Shown here piece after piece: positions 10,885 through 23,769 of a stretch of 64,000 nucleotides of DNA. The number at the start of each line of letters is the position of its first letter. Position 1 is the first letter of the stretch. The position numbers and the translations under genes are program-made. The notes beneath the pieces were generated by a model that saw only the letters and a list, made by a program, of their open reading frames with translations, had not been told where the DNA came from and ran no database searches. Source of the DNA: Primulina eburnea (taxonomy: Eukaryota > Streptophyta > Magnoliopsida > Lamiales > Gesneriaceae); contig NC_133101.1 in NCBI RefSeq assembly GCF_022965805.1, positions 4,588,001 through 4,652,000 on the forward strand. The letters run 5' to 3'.

Positions 10885-11798
10885 AAGGAAACCTATCCGA
10901 ATAAACGATTTAACTGATTTTTCTACAAAAAATAAAAAATCCTAGTTATTGATTAACCTGATTGAATTTCAAAATAAGTGGGTTCTTTCGATGAAATTGA
11001 AACTAAAGAGTCCATTGGTTTTTACTTGATCTAAAAACGTGTCATTTGAAAATAAATTTAAATGTACTTTGGCAATCTACAATATGGTTTTCTCAAAATG
11101 TTTATCAACTATGAAAAGTAAAACCAAACCCCAGTTTAAGCTCCGGGCATGTTGGTTTTGTTAAAGATTCATAAGCCACACTTGATGCAACATATGAATG
11201 AACTAGGTAAGAACCAACATTTTGGAACTTCAGAACAAGGAACCCTCTAACTTCACAGATTCAAATCCATACTATACTATGGATACAAGAAGTTCAATGT
11301 TATGCTACTTGACATTGTTTCATGGCATGTAAACTGGATTCTTTTTTTCGAAGTTTCTAGCATGATCAAGTTCCTTTATAATTTTGCTTGTCTCATATAT
11401 CATGAATCATTTATATACGATTTTCATTATTCTCATTTAAGGAGTAAAATGAACGATGCAATACAATAACATCATAACAAGAAACATGGAAATTAGACAT
11501 GATATAATAAAGTAGTTTGAATGTACCAATGAATTTCTCTCGTTAAATAGGTGACAACGAAAAACTGAAAACTGAACCTGCATGCGTTAAGCCAAGTCCA
11601 CAAACCAGATAAGGAGACATGCATGTTAGAGCTGCGGTCGTTTTCCTAATGCAAATCATTCAGGAATTTAAATAGAAGGGAGCGATAAAAAAAACAAAAC
11701 AAAAGAATTATACCCTTTTCTCATATTTGAACACAACTTTTCTATCAGAGAAACCAAAAAATTCTTCTGGATAAAGTCATTTAATCAAACCCTTCGTT

Positions 11799-13879
11799 CT
11801 AGTTAGCTGACTCGTTATGCTTTTCCCTCTCATGAATTGATTCTGAGAGCTCTTCTTTCTTGATTTGTAATGTAGCATGTTCCTCTGTATTTAGATCAAC
11901 CACTGCAGCTATGGATGATTTCCTCATCTGCTCTTCAACTTCGGTTGGTGAGTGTACATCCTCTTTTCTTTGATAGGGCGACTCATTCAAGTTTTCTTGC
12001 CTAAGTTTGACTCAATTTGTGCACTTACTTTAGCGGGTGAGTCCACTGATGTCTCCTTCTCATGGCAGGAGTCATCATGGTCACTACCTTTGGAGGGTGA
12101 CATGATCTGCTTTTCTTTTTTTTTCATGAACTCCTCTAACCCATCATTTTGGATATGTAAGCTGGGGATCTCCATCTCGTCAGTTGAATCTGTCAACTCT
12201 TCAGAGTGATTTGCATTCACTTTAACTTTTAAAGGCCCGAACTTTGAATCAAGATCTTTGACAGAAATTGTTAAAGCTCTTGCATCACGAGCTGATGCTA
12301 GTTGTTCAGGAGATGATAGCTGTCATCAGGTAGGAGGCAAGAAAACTGAGTTTCAGTAAATTAAATCATGTGAAATAAACTCAAGAACTGAGCTGGTGGG
12401 TTAAAAGCTTTAGCCAAAAGGCAACAAGGGAAGAAAAGATGCATATCATAATAATTTTCCTACTGGTAATTTGTTTAAACCTATATTTAATCTCGTTCTG
12501 GAAAAGATAAAAATTTTGGGAAGATAATTAAGGCAATATCAAGAAATTACCACATAAGAACCCATCTATAAGCCAACCCATGTAAAACATAGAGGACTAA
12601 TAGCAGAAGATAAGGTCCGAGGACAAATTATAAAAAGGAAAAAAGATTAAATCAACCAGCGCCGACAACTTCTAAGAAAAAATACTCATGGCAAACATTA
12701 GATTTTTTTATCGTTGTCGTTACCTCATTTAATTGTGCTTCCGCAAATGTTTGCTGCATTCAGCAAATATCATTGTCTACAACTTAAGGACTGATCAGAA
12801 TTTGGCAATATGTAAAGACAATACGATGAATAAATCATGAGCGAACTTATTATTCCAGCATTTTCATGGTCCTTACCTGTCAATGAATATCAAGGAATAA
12901 CCTACACTTTTTTTACGCTTACCTTTACCACATCTTCTGCCCTTTCCTTCAAAGTCTCCGCCAATCCTTCACCATGAAGAGCTTGAAGAATGTAAAGCAC
13001 GTGAGAATGGAGACCCTCAGATCGATGTTGGTCAATAGTGCATTGAGGAATAGTAGAATGGCATCCTACTGAATAAAAAGGACATTTCACAAGTTTCATG
13101 GGACATATGGTAATACAATGCCGGTCCATCTGACGCCTCATGATCCTGTCAGAGCAGTTTTGCTCACACGGAAGTATTTTAAAAGGACAGGTGGAATCAT
13201 GATGGCCTATCTGAGCTGCACTAAATCTAGAATTGCACCCTTCATTTGTGCAGGTCATAGTCCTAAAACTGCAGTGCAATTTATGCACTTCTTGATCATC
13301 CACAGATTTAAAGCTCTTTCCACAGTGATATTTGTTTTTGTAATCAACATTCTTCAAGAGAGTCTGCGAAACCGATTCTCTCCTATTCAACAACCAAAAA
13401 CCATTTATTTCCATCTCTTGCACTAGATCATCTATCCAGTCTTCTCTTTTTTCACTCAGTAGCCATCCTGAAACTCTGCTGAAAAAGTTCCTTTTAGAAC
13501 TTGAAAAATCGTCAATCAAATCAGAGAGAATATCATATGGGTTTTCAGATATTTCTTCATTCACACCACCTTCTAGGGCAGACTCGGCCAAGTAATTTTC
13601 GCTTCGCTGGATAAGATAATCCACCATTTCTCTTCTTATATCGACAGCCACTGAAGCTGGGCTTTTTAAGAGGCCACCAGTTGTGTTGTCAATACATGCT
13701 GAGGCCAATCCAGGAAGCAATTCCTGCGCTATCTTATAAACTATATCGGTATCATAAAGATCACAGTGAACAAAGGGACCTCCCTCCTTTTCTTCTTCAA
13801 GTTTCTCTGGTTCTAACTCATTGTCATCAACAGGTGGATTCATCATGCAAGAAACCAACTTTAAAATGCCAACTGCCAA
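11799..13879 (-). CDS. TRAF-type zinc-finger protein (three coding exons, C-terminal frame break)
   Basis: Coding exons read on the minus strand are 13879-12923, 12753-12724 (a 30-base micro-exon, QTFAEAQLNE) and 12319 onward. In the first frame the third exon ends at 11987 (SNLGKKT), but a second frame, 11990-11799, continues with similar acidic, serine-rich sequence (DVHSPTEVEEQM, LQIKKEELSES). A one-base loss near 11990-12000 would explain this. The TRAF-like zinc fingers lie at about residues 180-300: KSVDDQEVHKLHC, CTNEGCNSRF, HHDSTCPFKILPCEQNC, HCITICPMKLVKCPF. These Cys/His clusters bind zinc and usually mediate protein contacts; there is no MATH domain or RING. The N-terminal region carries a conserved plant block (DIVYKIAQELLPGLASACID). 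A minus-strand 5' UTR intron probably lies between about 14597 and 14170. A partner or pathway cannot be told from sequence. Confidence 0.8.
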
Positions 13880-15766
13880 TTAAGGACTTGAAACAAAGAC
13901 CAGGAAACATCCAATAAAAGAGCGCTTGATTAATCCCCGATCCCAGGATTTATTGCAAAGAAAATTAGTTTGACCATTAATTCACAGAAATATAAATCCG
14001 CCACCTTATTATGGTCAAATACTTTAAATGCTACAATGTTAACAATTCAAGGTTCCAAAGCTACAATGTTCAAAGAAATAACAACAAATGTCATTCATAA
14101 GCATATATTTTAACTTCTTGCCTTTCTTCCTCTTCCCTGTCAGATCACCTGATTAACGATGTAAATCTGCAAACAAAACAATATTCCACATTCATTATAC
14201 TCCCAAAAAATATCGATCAACGCGAATCCATTTACCCTCAAAATTAGTCACTACAACGTGGTGAAAATCCATACATGTTCGAGGAAGAAGAACATAAAAA
14301 AAAGAAAGTAGAATTCTGAAGCAAAGAAACAACTCCAAGACCAATACAAACACTTAAAAATTCAAATCACATCATATGATCGGATCTAACGAAGAAAACA
14401 AACTAAATTCAGCAAAATTTCAGCACCAATGAATCGAAAATCATGGAAAGAAATAACGTTTCAATCTTATATCATCGCAATCCCAACAACAGATAACATT
14501 GAGCTGTCGAGATTCATTTTTTAATCGAACGGCAACGCGTAGAATTTTCCATGTTATCTAGCATTATAATCAACAAAATGATGATTGAATTACCTGAGAA
14601 ATCAAGCAGATTGAATGAATATTCAGGAGAAAGAAAACAAATGGGACACCTGGGAGTTCTGAAGTTTCTTCAAACTATCACAGTAAACAGAAACGGACAG
14701 GTTCAAAGTAAACACCCATCTGACCCGACCCGGATCCTTGCGCCATAATCGGTACGATTTGGGCCCATTTAAATAGGAAATTTGAGATTTTTATTTATTG
14801 GACAGAAACTGTGGAAACAATCAAAAAGGTTCATTATCCAGCTAAATGTATATATAGTGGGGAAATAAACGAATTTATCAATAAATAAATATCCATACCA
14901 ACACCAATAAATTTTTAAAAAAATTAAAATTAAGGATTAGTGCAAAATATTCCAAAAATTTCACTATTTACGAGGAAGTACAAAAGTTTCACTTGTAAAA
15001 TAATTTTATTACATTTATACTATATATAAAAGTTGAGCCTAATATCGACAAAAATAGACACCAACTTTTTAAATGATACCAATATTACACTTTTGTTTTA
15101 TTTTTTAAAAATTTCAACAATTCAAATTAAACTTTAGTCTCTCGATAATTTGTCAAATTTCACTTTAGTCTCTCAGTAATTTTAAAAAGACCGTGCACTC
15201 GTATCACGTATGGAGGAGTAACTAGTTTTTTTGTTTATATTTGTTCTAATTCCAAATGTTTAATTTTTTTAAAAAAATGGTGGGTGTTTGTTGAGAGATA
15301 TTTACATTTTCTGATAGTATGCAGGTCAAGTACACATCCAAAAATACAAATTTTTGTTATTGTAACCTTGGATATTCAAACAAAACTAACGATTATTTGT
15401 AAGATTATGTGCTAGAGCTTCTCAGTTCTGAATCTATATAATGAATTGTAATAATAAATAGTAATACTTTTTTTTAATGACGTTCTGGCTTAAATCAACA
15501 AGTGATTTTGCTCATTAGAAGGTTGGATTCAATTAATAAATGAATCAAAGAAATGTAGAGGACCAAAAGACCAACAGTGTTTCTTCTCCTGTTATGTGTG
15601 TGTGCGTGTCTGTGAGTAAAGAGAGAAGTTTGTTACAATTAGATGTCGAAGTCGTCCGAAACTCGGCAACGTGGTGGTCACCAACATGACTGCCAGAGTT
15701 AATACAGGTATTTTGGTGCAACCAATAACGCTTCTATCGTCTATGAAAGATTGATAAATGGGCTGT
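13880..15766. other. 5' leader of the TRAF gene, then intergenic DNA
   Basis: On the minus strand a donor (CTCAG|GTAA at about 14597) and an acceptor (TTTGCAG near 14168) suggest that the TRAF 5' UTR is split. The transcription start would lie near 14650-14750. Then follows AT-rich spacer with no gene, a motif GCACTCGTATCACGTATG at about 15195, and the 3' UTR of the HAD gene before 15766 with a short TGTGTGTGCGTGTCTGTGAG tract. Confidence 0.5.
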
Positions 15767-18700
15767 TTAAGCATTCTCCCTTTTCAGTATGAAGTCCACT
15801 GCCTCTTCTACGGTATCAACAACCTGCATCCGTTTGCATGCACAAAGTAAAACGACTACACATGTCGAACGATAAATCGCCAACATCCAACCCACTATTT
15901 CACGTCCAGTTTCGGCTGGGTTGCTTTTGATTTATACAATGCAAGCACGAGTAGTACATGGTAGCTGTGTGCGGGAGCACTACGTAGAATGCAAACTCGT
16001 GTATTTTGTCATACTTTCTAATTTTCGAGCTCAATTATTTTGCTGCGAAATCTATCTTTTTGTGTCTTGACACAAATTTATTTAGGAATTGAGTAGGAAT
16101 AACTAAAAAGCGCTAATGACAAATATGACCGACCAAACCGCTGGGTTTGTGACTAATTGATCTACGTGAACACCCGCACCCTATACTGAACTAGGCAAGA
16201 AAAAGAAACAAAATCAAGATTAAACATACCATATCAGCTGGATGGGAGGTATGGTTCTCTTTCTGCCGAAAAACGCCTGTCCTAGTCAAAATCGAAAACC
16301 ACGGATGCCCTGCCTAAGGAAAAATATAAAAGACACTTCTATAAATGGTTATATGCAGGATAATAGAACTGTTGTAGATAATACACACATAAATAACCGA
16401 TTTTAGCAATGATGCCAAGAGAGACAAACCTGGACTGCTCCTTTAACATCAACCAAAGGATTGTCACCGATCATATACAGAGTTCTCATGGAATGTGACC
16501 CAACATCCGCATTTTTCATGACATCATTACTAGGAAGACGAAAATTGTAGAAGGTATCCTAACATCATTTCTGCATGTCTGTAAACCGATGGATTTGGCT
16601 TCCCAAAAGAGGTATACTGCAAAGGTTTTTCATGAATTCTGCAAAACACAGCAAGTGAAAATGAAGCAAACTATAAATTGCACAAGAAACTCGAACTGGC
16701 TGCTCTATAATGTGCTTACAGAACAAATTGAGAATTATTCAACAACAGAGATTATGATAACAGACATCGAGGAATGTCTAACACAGCAGATTATTTATAT
16801 TTTAGCGAAGGAAAGAAGAATATTTCTGAGATTTATTCAAGAGACTCATGACTGTGACTGTGACTTAAAAAAAAGAGTGATAGAGGTATGAAAATCCATC
16901 AGACACTTAGAATCAGTTTCTTAATTGAAATTTCAAACAATAATCCTCCAAAGTCCAATGAGATCACAAAAATGCTTTTCACGCAAATGATACTGGTAAG
17001 GTTATCAAATTCGAAAACAAGTTTGAAGTTCCACCCAAGCATGTTGCTTTTTCATTAGATTTTTCATTTTTAACCTACCTCTTGTTTTATAGAATCTGTT
17101 TCTTAATTGAAAATTTCAAACAATAATCCTCCATGAAGATCACAAAAATGCTTTTCACGAAAATGATACTGGTAAGATTCTCAAATTTGAAAACTAGTTT
17201 GAAGTTCCACCCAGGCATGTTGCTTTTTCTTTAGATTTTTCATTTTTAATCTACCTCTTGTTTTACAGAATCTGTTTCTTAATTGAAAATTTCAAACAAT
17301 AATCCTCCATGAAGATCACAAAAATGATTTTCACGCAAATGATACAGGTAAGGTTCTCAAATTTGAAAACTAGTTTGAAGTTCCACCCAGGCATGTTGCT
17401 TTTTCTTTAAATTTTTCATTTTTAATCTACCTCTTGTTTTACAGAATCTGTTTCTTAATTGAAAATTTCAAACAATAATCCTCCATAAAGATCACAAAAA
17501 TGATTTTCACGCAAATGATACAGGTAAGGTTCTCAAATTTGAAAACTAGTTTGAAGTTCCACCGAGGCATGTTGTTTTTTCTTTAGATTTTTCATTTTTA
17601 ATCTGGCTCTTGTTTTATAGAATCTGTTTCTTAATTGAAAATTTCAAACAATAATCCTCCATGAAGATCACAAAAATGCTTTTTTTTTTTTTTTTTTGAG
17701 ATGAAACAATCACAAAAATGCTTTTCACGCAAATGATACTTGTAAGGTTCTCAAATTTGAAAACTAGTTTGAAGTTCCACAAATGCATGTTGCTTTTTCT
17801 TTAATTTTTCGTTTTTAATTTGCCTCTTGTTTTACAGAATCCGTTTCTTAATTGAAAATTTCAAACAATAATCCTCCATAAAGATCACAAAAATGCTTTT
17901 CACGTAAATTATACTGGTAAGGTTCTCAAATTTGAAAAATAGTTTGAAGTTCCACCCAAGCATGTTGCGTTTTTCTTTAGATTTTTCATTTTTAATCTGG
18001 CTCTTGTTTTATAGAATCTGTTTCTTAATTGAAAATTTCAAACAATAATCCTCCATGAAGATCACAAAAATGCTTTTTTTTTTTTTTTTTTGAGATGAAA
18101 CAATCACAAAAATGCTTTTCACGCAAATGATACTTGTAAGGTTCTCAAATTTGAAAACTAGTTTGAAGTTCCACAAATGCATGTTGCTTTTTCTTTAATT
18201 TTTCGTTTTTAATTTGCCTCTTGTTTTACAGAATCCGTTTCTTAATTGAAAATTTCAAACAATAATCCTCCATAAAGATCACAAAAATGCTTTTCACGTA
18301 AATTATACTGGTAAGGTTCTCAAATTTGAAAAATAGTTTGAAGTTCCACCCAAGCATGTTGCGTTTTCTTTAGATTTTTCATTTTTAATCTGCCTCTTGT
18401 TTTACTTTATACTAGAACAAATTTTCTTTCCGGAGCATAAATGATATTCCCACTTCAAGGTCCATGAAATTAGAGAAAACAATCTTTATTAAAAAAAAGA
18501 AAAAGAAAAAAACTTCCTAAGTTAAAAGATTAGATGAGAGAGGCCAACCCCGTCCCAAGAAATTAAACAGATATTTGTATCTCCAAGTGAAGAGATTGAC
18601 CACAGAACTCAATCCTTTCACTAACCAGTCATCCTATATTTAGTAGATCACCACACTTCTAGGTTGGTTGGTCTGTGGCTAAGTGCGAGTGAGATGGGAG

Positions 18701-21700
18701 AGCTGTGGGGTTGAATAGATGAAACAGAAAGACCTCGTACATTTCTAATAATGGCTCTGGTGTAGTTATCTCTCAAAATCAATCACAAGTTTAAATAGAA
18801 CAACCGTTGCAGGTACCTGTTGAAGACATTTTCGAGAGCAATTCTGAATGCACCCATGCCTAGACGTTCATGAGGAAATGCTGCCTGTCAGAAGTTGACA
18901 AGAAATCAGTATGTTCTGAATGAAATGATGCCTCCGAGAAAGTAGCTCTGCTGTAGATCCAGAGTACAGTTTACAAATTAAATGATCCTCATGCAGGCTT
19001 GATGCTATATATCAACCTTTACAACATATTATGATCAGCTATGTAAGAAATATTTGTGTTTCAAGTCACTCTGACAATCAAGGTCGAAATTCTCGACATT
19101 CCCTAAAAACATGAAAACATTTAAGTTGTTTTCTGTAAATTTATTATCATCATTTTGCAATACAATATGTGAAGAAACATTCACAAACCTGGTATTCTAG
19201 ATCATCCGCAGCAAAATATAAAGGAGGCTGATGCTCATTCTGCTGTCCAGGAAGACCTCCAGATGTCAAAATATCACACAGCACCTAAATTTTTCAGTTA
19301 CTCATTTCAAATATGCTGGGTAATTGTAAAGAGAACAACAGTTAATCCCATGAGAAGAGACAACACGACACGCAGAAATTTATGAATTGAATTCATCCTA
19401 CCAATATCCCAAAATTACGGGTGATTTGCAATATTGTTAACAATGAATATCAATGTAATTTAAATGCAACATATGCATGCAAAAGTAGTGAGTTTAACCC
19501 CCTGGAGAGTAGATGACTTCCTGAGTCACATTTCCATTTTCATTCCTTAGTCACCCAAAATATTTTATCATCCTTCCTCACTACCTACCAGAACAAATTT
19601 CCCCATGCTGCAATAGAAAGGCTCTGGACGTTCAATTTTTCAAAGTCTTCAGTATTTGACATCGCTTGGGAAGTAAGCCAATTACCTGGAGGATACTTTC
19701 TTGATTCACAGGGAATATCATTTTAAACTCTTTGGGGCATATTTAAGCGGTGATGCACCATTGCAAATACAACATAAACGGACAAAAGATTTATGATAAA
19801 ATGTATCAATAGAGAATATTTTAAAATTCGGAAAAGAAATTAACTTCAGTGCATCCAAGCATTTACAGTAACAGTTAAACCTGTTCTACCATCTTGCATT
19901 AGTCTAATGCAGATCAAGCCTGAGCAAAATACAACATCCCCAACCAACCAGCTAATACCCATTTCAACAAACTTTTGAAATTTCAAGTATGATCTTCCAG
20001 CGTGCGACTCACTGACATTCCTTTCTGACACTTTCAGATAATTTCCATCAGACAAAGAAAGCTCTTACAAAGGTACAATGTTTCAGAGCCGACTTTACAG
20101 GTCATGGTATTTGGATAAAGTTTCTTGAGCACACATATCCAATAAAAATTAATATTCAATACAAAGAACAAAATATCAATTGCTGAATCAGAGAAAATAG
20201 GAAGGAAAATTAAAAAAGAAACGGCACTTTTTGATTTTTTGTTTAAGCTGACCTCCTGCTGGTCACTAGAAGAACAAAAAAATAACCTGAATATCCCTTC
20301 CCCAGTCAACTGGATCACTAACAACAAATGCAGCTTTCACTTTGGTGGACAACATATAACTGCTTGAGACAATCTTCTCGGAGTTTCTAGCACATTCTGA
20401 TTCATGCTTAGTTGTCCACCTCTTGTACTGGGCTACAGGATCGATGTTATCGAAGTATGATGCATACTCATCGAGTGAGACAACTCTCCTGTACAAAGAT
20501 ATGATCGAGGACTAAATGGAGAGAAGGAAAGTTTTAAACAGTCAGAGAGAGAGAGAGACAGAGGGGGGATGGAGGGAAGGCTTATCACTTAGGACTTACT
20601 TGAAACCTCAAAATTAGGCAAAGGGGCACATTAACAGATTCAGACTTACTTGAAACCATACTCAGACATCACTACAGCAGGTTCCCCCTTTCCAGTAGCC
20701 ACAATGAATTCATTTTCAAATCTACAAAAAATTTATGGATTCAGTTAAATGGTTGATCAGTTCTCTTCGAAACAAGTGCCACATTAAAATCTATCTCAGT
20801 TTATCTTCAAATCATTGATCCAGTGACAAAATACAAATTGGGAATTCTACTATTCCTTGTTAATTCGGGTGACTTTGTATTCATTTGTCAAAACGATAAG
20901 CAGAAAGTTAATCACTCTGACTGATTATGCAGAAAAACGAAAAAAGTAAAGAGATATACTGTCCTCGTCTTTGAGATATCTAGCAAGTAGGAAAAGATTA
21001 ATGCCAATGGAAAGATCCTGTGTTGCTTTTGAGAAATAAATCTGATGAAAATGCTTGAACGTGATAGTGCCAAAAGATTCAACATAAAAATTTAAAGTTA
21101 AATCAGAAAAAGAAAAAAAAAAGACAGAAATAGAAGTTGGCAGTCAAATAAAAGTTAAACTATGTATCTCAGATTAATAAAATACCTGTTTAGCAAATTT
21201 CTAAAAGGTGAGTGGCCTAGCAGTACCTACACACAGCACAAAGGCGCATAACTCTTTCACACAACATATATTGACCAAATGTTACATGGTTGCTTGATAA
21301 GGTACTAAAATATACCTGAGAAGGTAAAATTTTCACTCCTAAAAGATCACTCAACTCCAAAGCTCTTCTGGATTCAGGTATACCACCACCTATGGACATA
21401 CATGGATGTATTAATTCCTCCAGGGATTTATTACCAGTGTTTTGCCTATCAAGACATATGCCGTTGAAATTATTGGTTACAAATTACAACAAAAATTACT
21501 TCAGGATGCTTGGACGCAATGAAAATGTATAATGCACTAAAATCCTTAAGCATAAAAATCTTATAAATACTACAGAAAAAAAATACTCCCCAGAAGGAAA
21601 TGTATGCTATCATAAGTAGAGATATATGAACCACATGTCACCGGAAAAGTAAATATAAATTTGAAAATATTATCAAGTAAATGAAAATTTATCCAAATGC

Positions 21701-22516
21701 ACATTCATTTAACAACCGGAAACCTCTACTTTCTATTCCAAAAAAGCAGAACGAATAACCACAGGTCCAAACAGCTGAAAGAAAAGGAAGAATATGAGTA
21801 CAAACCATTCGTCAAAAACAGAAAAGGGATCTTTAAAGCGCCTGCAAGTGATCAAACAAGCCCTATATCAGACAGTTTTATTTTCTTTAACCTTCATGAT
21901 CAAACCCCATAAAATTCAAATGCACAACCACATTTTAAAATTTAAAATATCTCTCTCATTTTGAACCAAATAAAATTTCAAGTAATAACACATCAGGTTA
22001 ATTCCAATATTTCTTCTCTATCACAATTCGAAAAAGTACAACAATGCAAATTTAAAAATTTCTTAGTTAGAAATGATTGAAAGCCAAACCAACCGCCAGC
22101 TCACCAAGTAATGCCCAATGAGACGTGCACAAATTCAATTCAGCACGCGAATACTCATACACAATTCTCAGTACACTAGAAACCAACAAATTTGCTCATC
22201 AGGGAATGAAATTACCGGAATCATCATACAATCTTTTGAGAGCTCTCGGCGAATTTCCAATCGGATTTTTACCTCTAAGTATGACTCCATCTATGTCAAA
22301 TGCTATCCCAAATGAATTTCTGAAAAAACAAAACACATTCAAAATGAGTCGAAAATACAAATTTTAGGTAAGTTGCATTCACGTGAATAACTATCATCAC
22401 TCTTTGGGAGTATGAAAAATATTACTGAACTGTGTGGAGGTTGAATGAAGCGCCGCCGAAGCTCGAGGCGGTCGGAGGAGACACGTCGATACCGGTTGCC
22501 GGAATCGGAACCTCAT
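15767..22516 (-). CDS. HAD-superfamily class IIA hydrolase, CECR5/HDHD5-like (12 exons)
   Basis: Predicted organellar phosphatase-like protein, about 385 residues. Exons on the minus strand: 22516-22401, 22319-22216, 21841-21806, 21389-21316, 21226-21186, 20721-20650, 20488-20287, 19284-19189, 18884-18817, 16638-16430, 16313-16230, 15823-15767; all introns are GT-AG. The N-terminus from the ATG at 22516 (MRFRFRQPVSTCLLRPPR) is basic and Ser-rich like a mitochondrial presequence. HAD motif I is FDIDGVI, motif II FLTNGGG, motif III lysine in FGKPNP, and motif IV MIGDNPLVDVKGA. All catalytic residues are present. Exon 10 changes frame between HAEMML and DTFYNF at about 16560-16570 by one extra base (or two lost); exon phases elsewhere fit exactly. 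Either this allele is broken or the base is a sequence error. Intron 9 is about 2.2 kb and holds a tandem array. The physiological substrate is unknown. Confidence 0.88.
16911..18405. repeat. Eight-copy tandem array of a 176-bp unit inside HAD intron 9
   Basis: Units start (AATCTGTTTCTTAATTG) at about 16911, 17093, 17269, 17445, 17621, 17838, 18015 and 18232, so the basic period is 176-177 bp. Units five and seven are 217 bp because both carry the same 41-bp insertion with an oligo-T run. Units 5+6 and 7+8 are nearly identical, which shows a 394-bp higher-order duplication. On the plus strand each unit carries acceptor-like TTGTTTTACAG and donor-like CTGGTAAGGT, but the host gene runs on the other strand and the enclosed sequence has stops. 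Confidence 0.93.
17679..17720 (-). mobile_element. Tiny poly(A)-tailed retroposed insert with target duplication
   Basis: Read on the minus strand, the insert is TGTTTCATCTC followed by a run of about 15 A. It is flanked by the direct repeat ATCACAAAAATGCTTTT, 17 bp, as after target-primed insertion of a severely 5'-truncated transcript. The same insert recurs at about 18073-18115 because the array duplicated afterwards. Confidence 0.55.
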
Positions 22517-22803
22517 TTTTCGGATTATTTTTAATGACTTGTTCACTATCCACAAGAATACCCGAGAAGCGCGTTTTTCTGTGTCGGCAATGGAAGTAAA
22601 ACGCATTCCAGAATTAAGGCTATATCCTGAATGATTTCTAATTTATTTTTATTATTAAATAATTCATAAAAATTAATGTGAGACTATCTTACATTTCAAT
22701 TATACGATACAGATTTTCAAGTTGATCAAATTCATAAAAAAATATTGTGTCAAAAACATTATTATTTATGACAGTTATGAAACGGATCAACCAATCTTAC
22801 AAG

Positions 22804-22985
22804 TCAAAAACTTGTGTGAGACGGTCTCACGAGTCGTATTTTGTGAGACGTATATCTTATTTGGATCGTCCATTAAAAATATTATTTTTTATGCTAAGAA
22901 TATTATTTTTTATTATGAATATCGGTAGGATTGATCCGTCTCACATATAAAGATTCATGAGACCATCTCACAAGAAATATACTCA
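22804..22985 (+). mobile_element. GTGAGAC-family MITE
   Basis: About 180 bp. It opens with CAAAAACTTGTGTGAGACGG, has the palindrome GTGAGACGGTCTCAC, an AT-rich centre (TTATGCTAAGAATATTA) and closes with GATCCGTCTCAC and a decayed second palindrome, then ATACTCAT. It lies just upstream of the HAD gene. Confidence 0.85.
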
Positions 22986-23587
22986 TCTTACAATTATAAA
23001 CACATGAGATCATCCCAATAGATTTACTCTAAATAATTTAAATAAAGAAACTGAAATTTATTTTCAAATTATTTAGTAATCACGAAGATTTTAAATAGTG
23101 AAAATTTATTGTGATTATAGTGTTAGTATAATTATATTATAAATAAATAGATACAAATGTGTTTTAATTCTATTTATATATTGTGTATTGAGCCAAGCTT
23201 TATTCTCTCATATTATTGAATAAATTTTTTCTTGTGGTTCATTAAAATTTAGTAGTCCTACTTCTAAAAAGAAAAAGAAAAATAAAATATAGCAGTCTCA
23301 TTATTACAATATTTACCAAATTTGTAACAGTTTCATGAAATTTTGTGTACATGCATCAAATTTTAATATAAATTTTTTATATACAAATAATGATACTATG
23401 CAAAATACATATATTTGGAAAAAAAAATGATGACGACAATAAAAGATTACAATTAATATATATAAATAATACAATTTTTCTAAATTCAACTAAGTAATTG
23501 TGAATAAGATTCCAAACATAACATAATCGACAAATCCAAGACACGCTTTTAAGTAAAAAGAGTTCGAATAACTATTGATTGTGATTA

Positions 23588-23769
23588 GAGTAGGTCTCAT
23601 GTGAGACCGTCTCACGGATCTTAATCCGTGAGACGGGTCAACCCTACCCATATTCACAATAAAAAGTAATACTCTTAGCATAATAAGTAATACTTTTTCA
23701 TGGATTACCCAAATAAGAGATCCGTCTCACAAATATAACCCGTGAGACCGTCTCACACAAGTTTTTGCC
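23588..23769 (-). mobile_element. GTGAGAC-family MITE
   Basis: One of the best preserved copies. It starts GTAGGTCTCATGTGAGACCG, shows GTGAGACCGTCTCAC at both ends and the inner pair GTGAGACGGG and CCGTCTCAC, and ends CACAAGTTTTTGCC. Orientation is opposite to the copy at 22804. Confidence 0.9.

Larger units (their letters stand above)
10081..11798. other. Intergenic stretch with a diverged MITE and a GT repeat
   Basis: It holds the 3' flank of the aminopeptidase gene, a diverged member of the GTGAGAC MITE family at 10522-10698, a (GT)n run at 10858-10884 and, towards 11700, the 3' flank of the minus-strand TRAF gene. The motif ACCCGCGTTGCACGTG occurs near 10275. I see no gene. Confidence 0.6.

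Noticed and set aside
16911..18405. CRISPR-like array of regular repeats
   Set aside because: Units are 176 bp with no unique spacers, in a plant intron; it is a tandem satellite.
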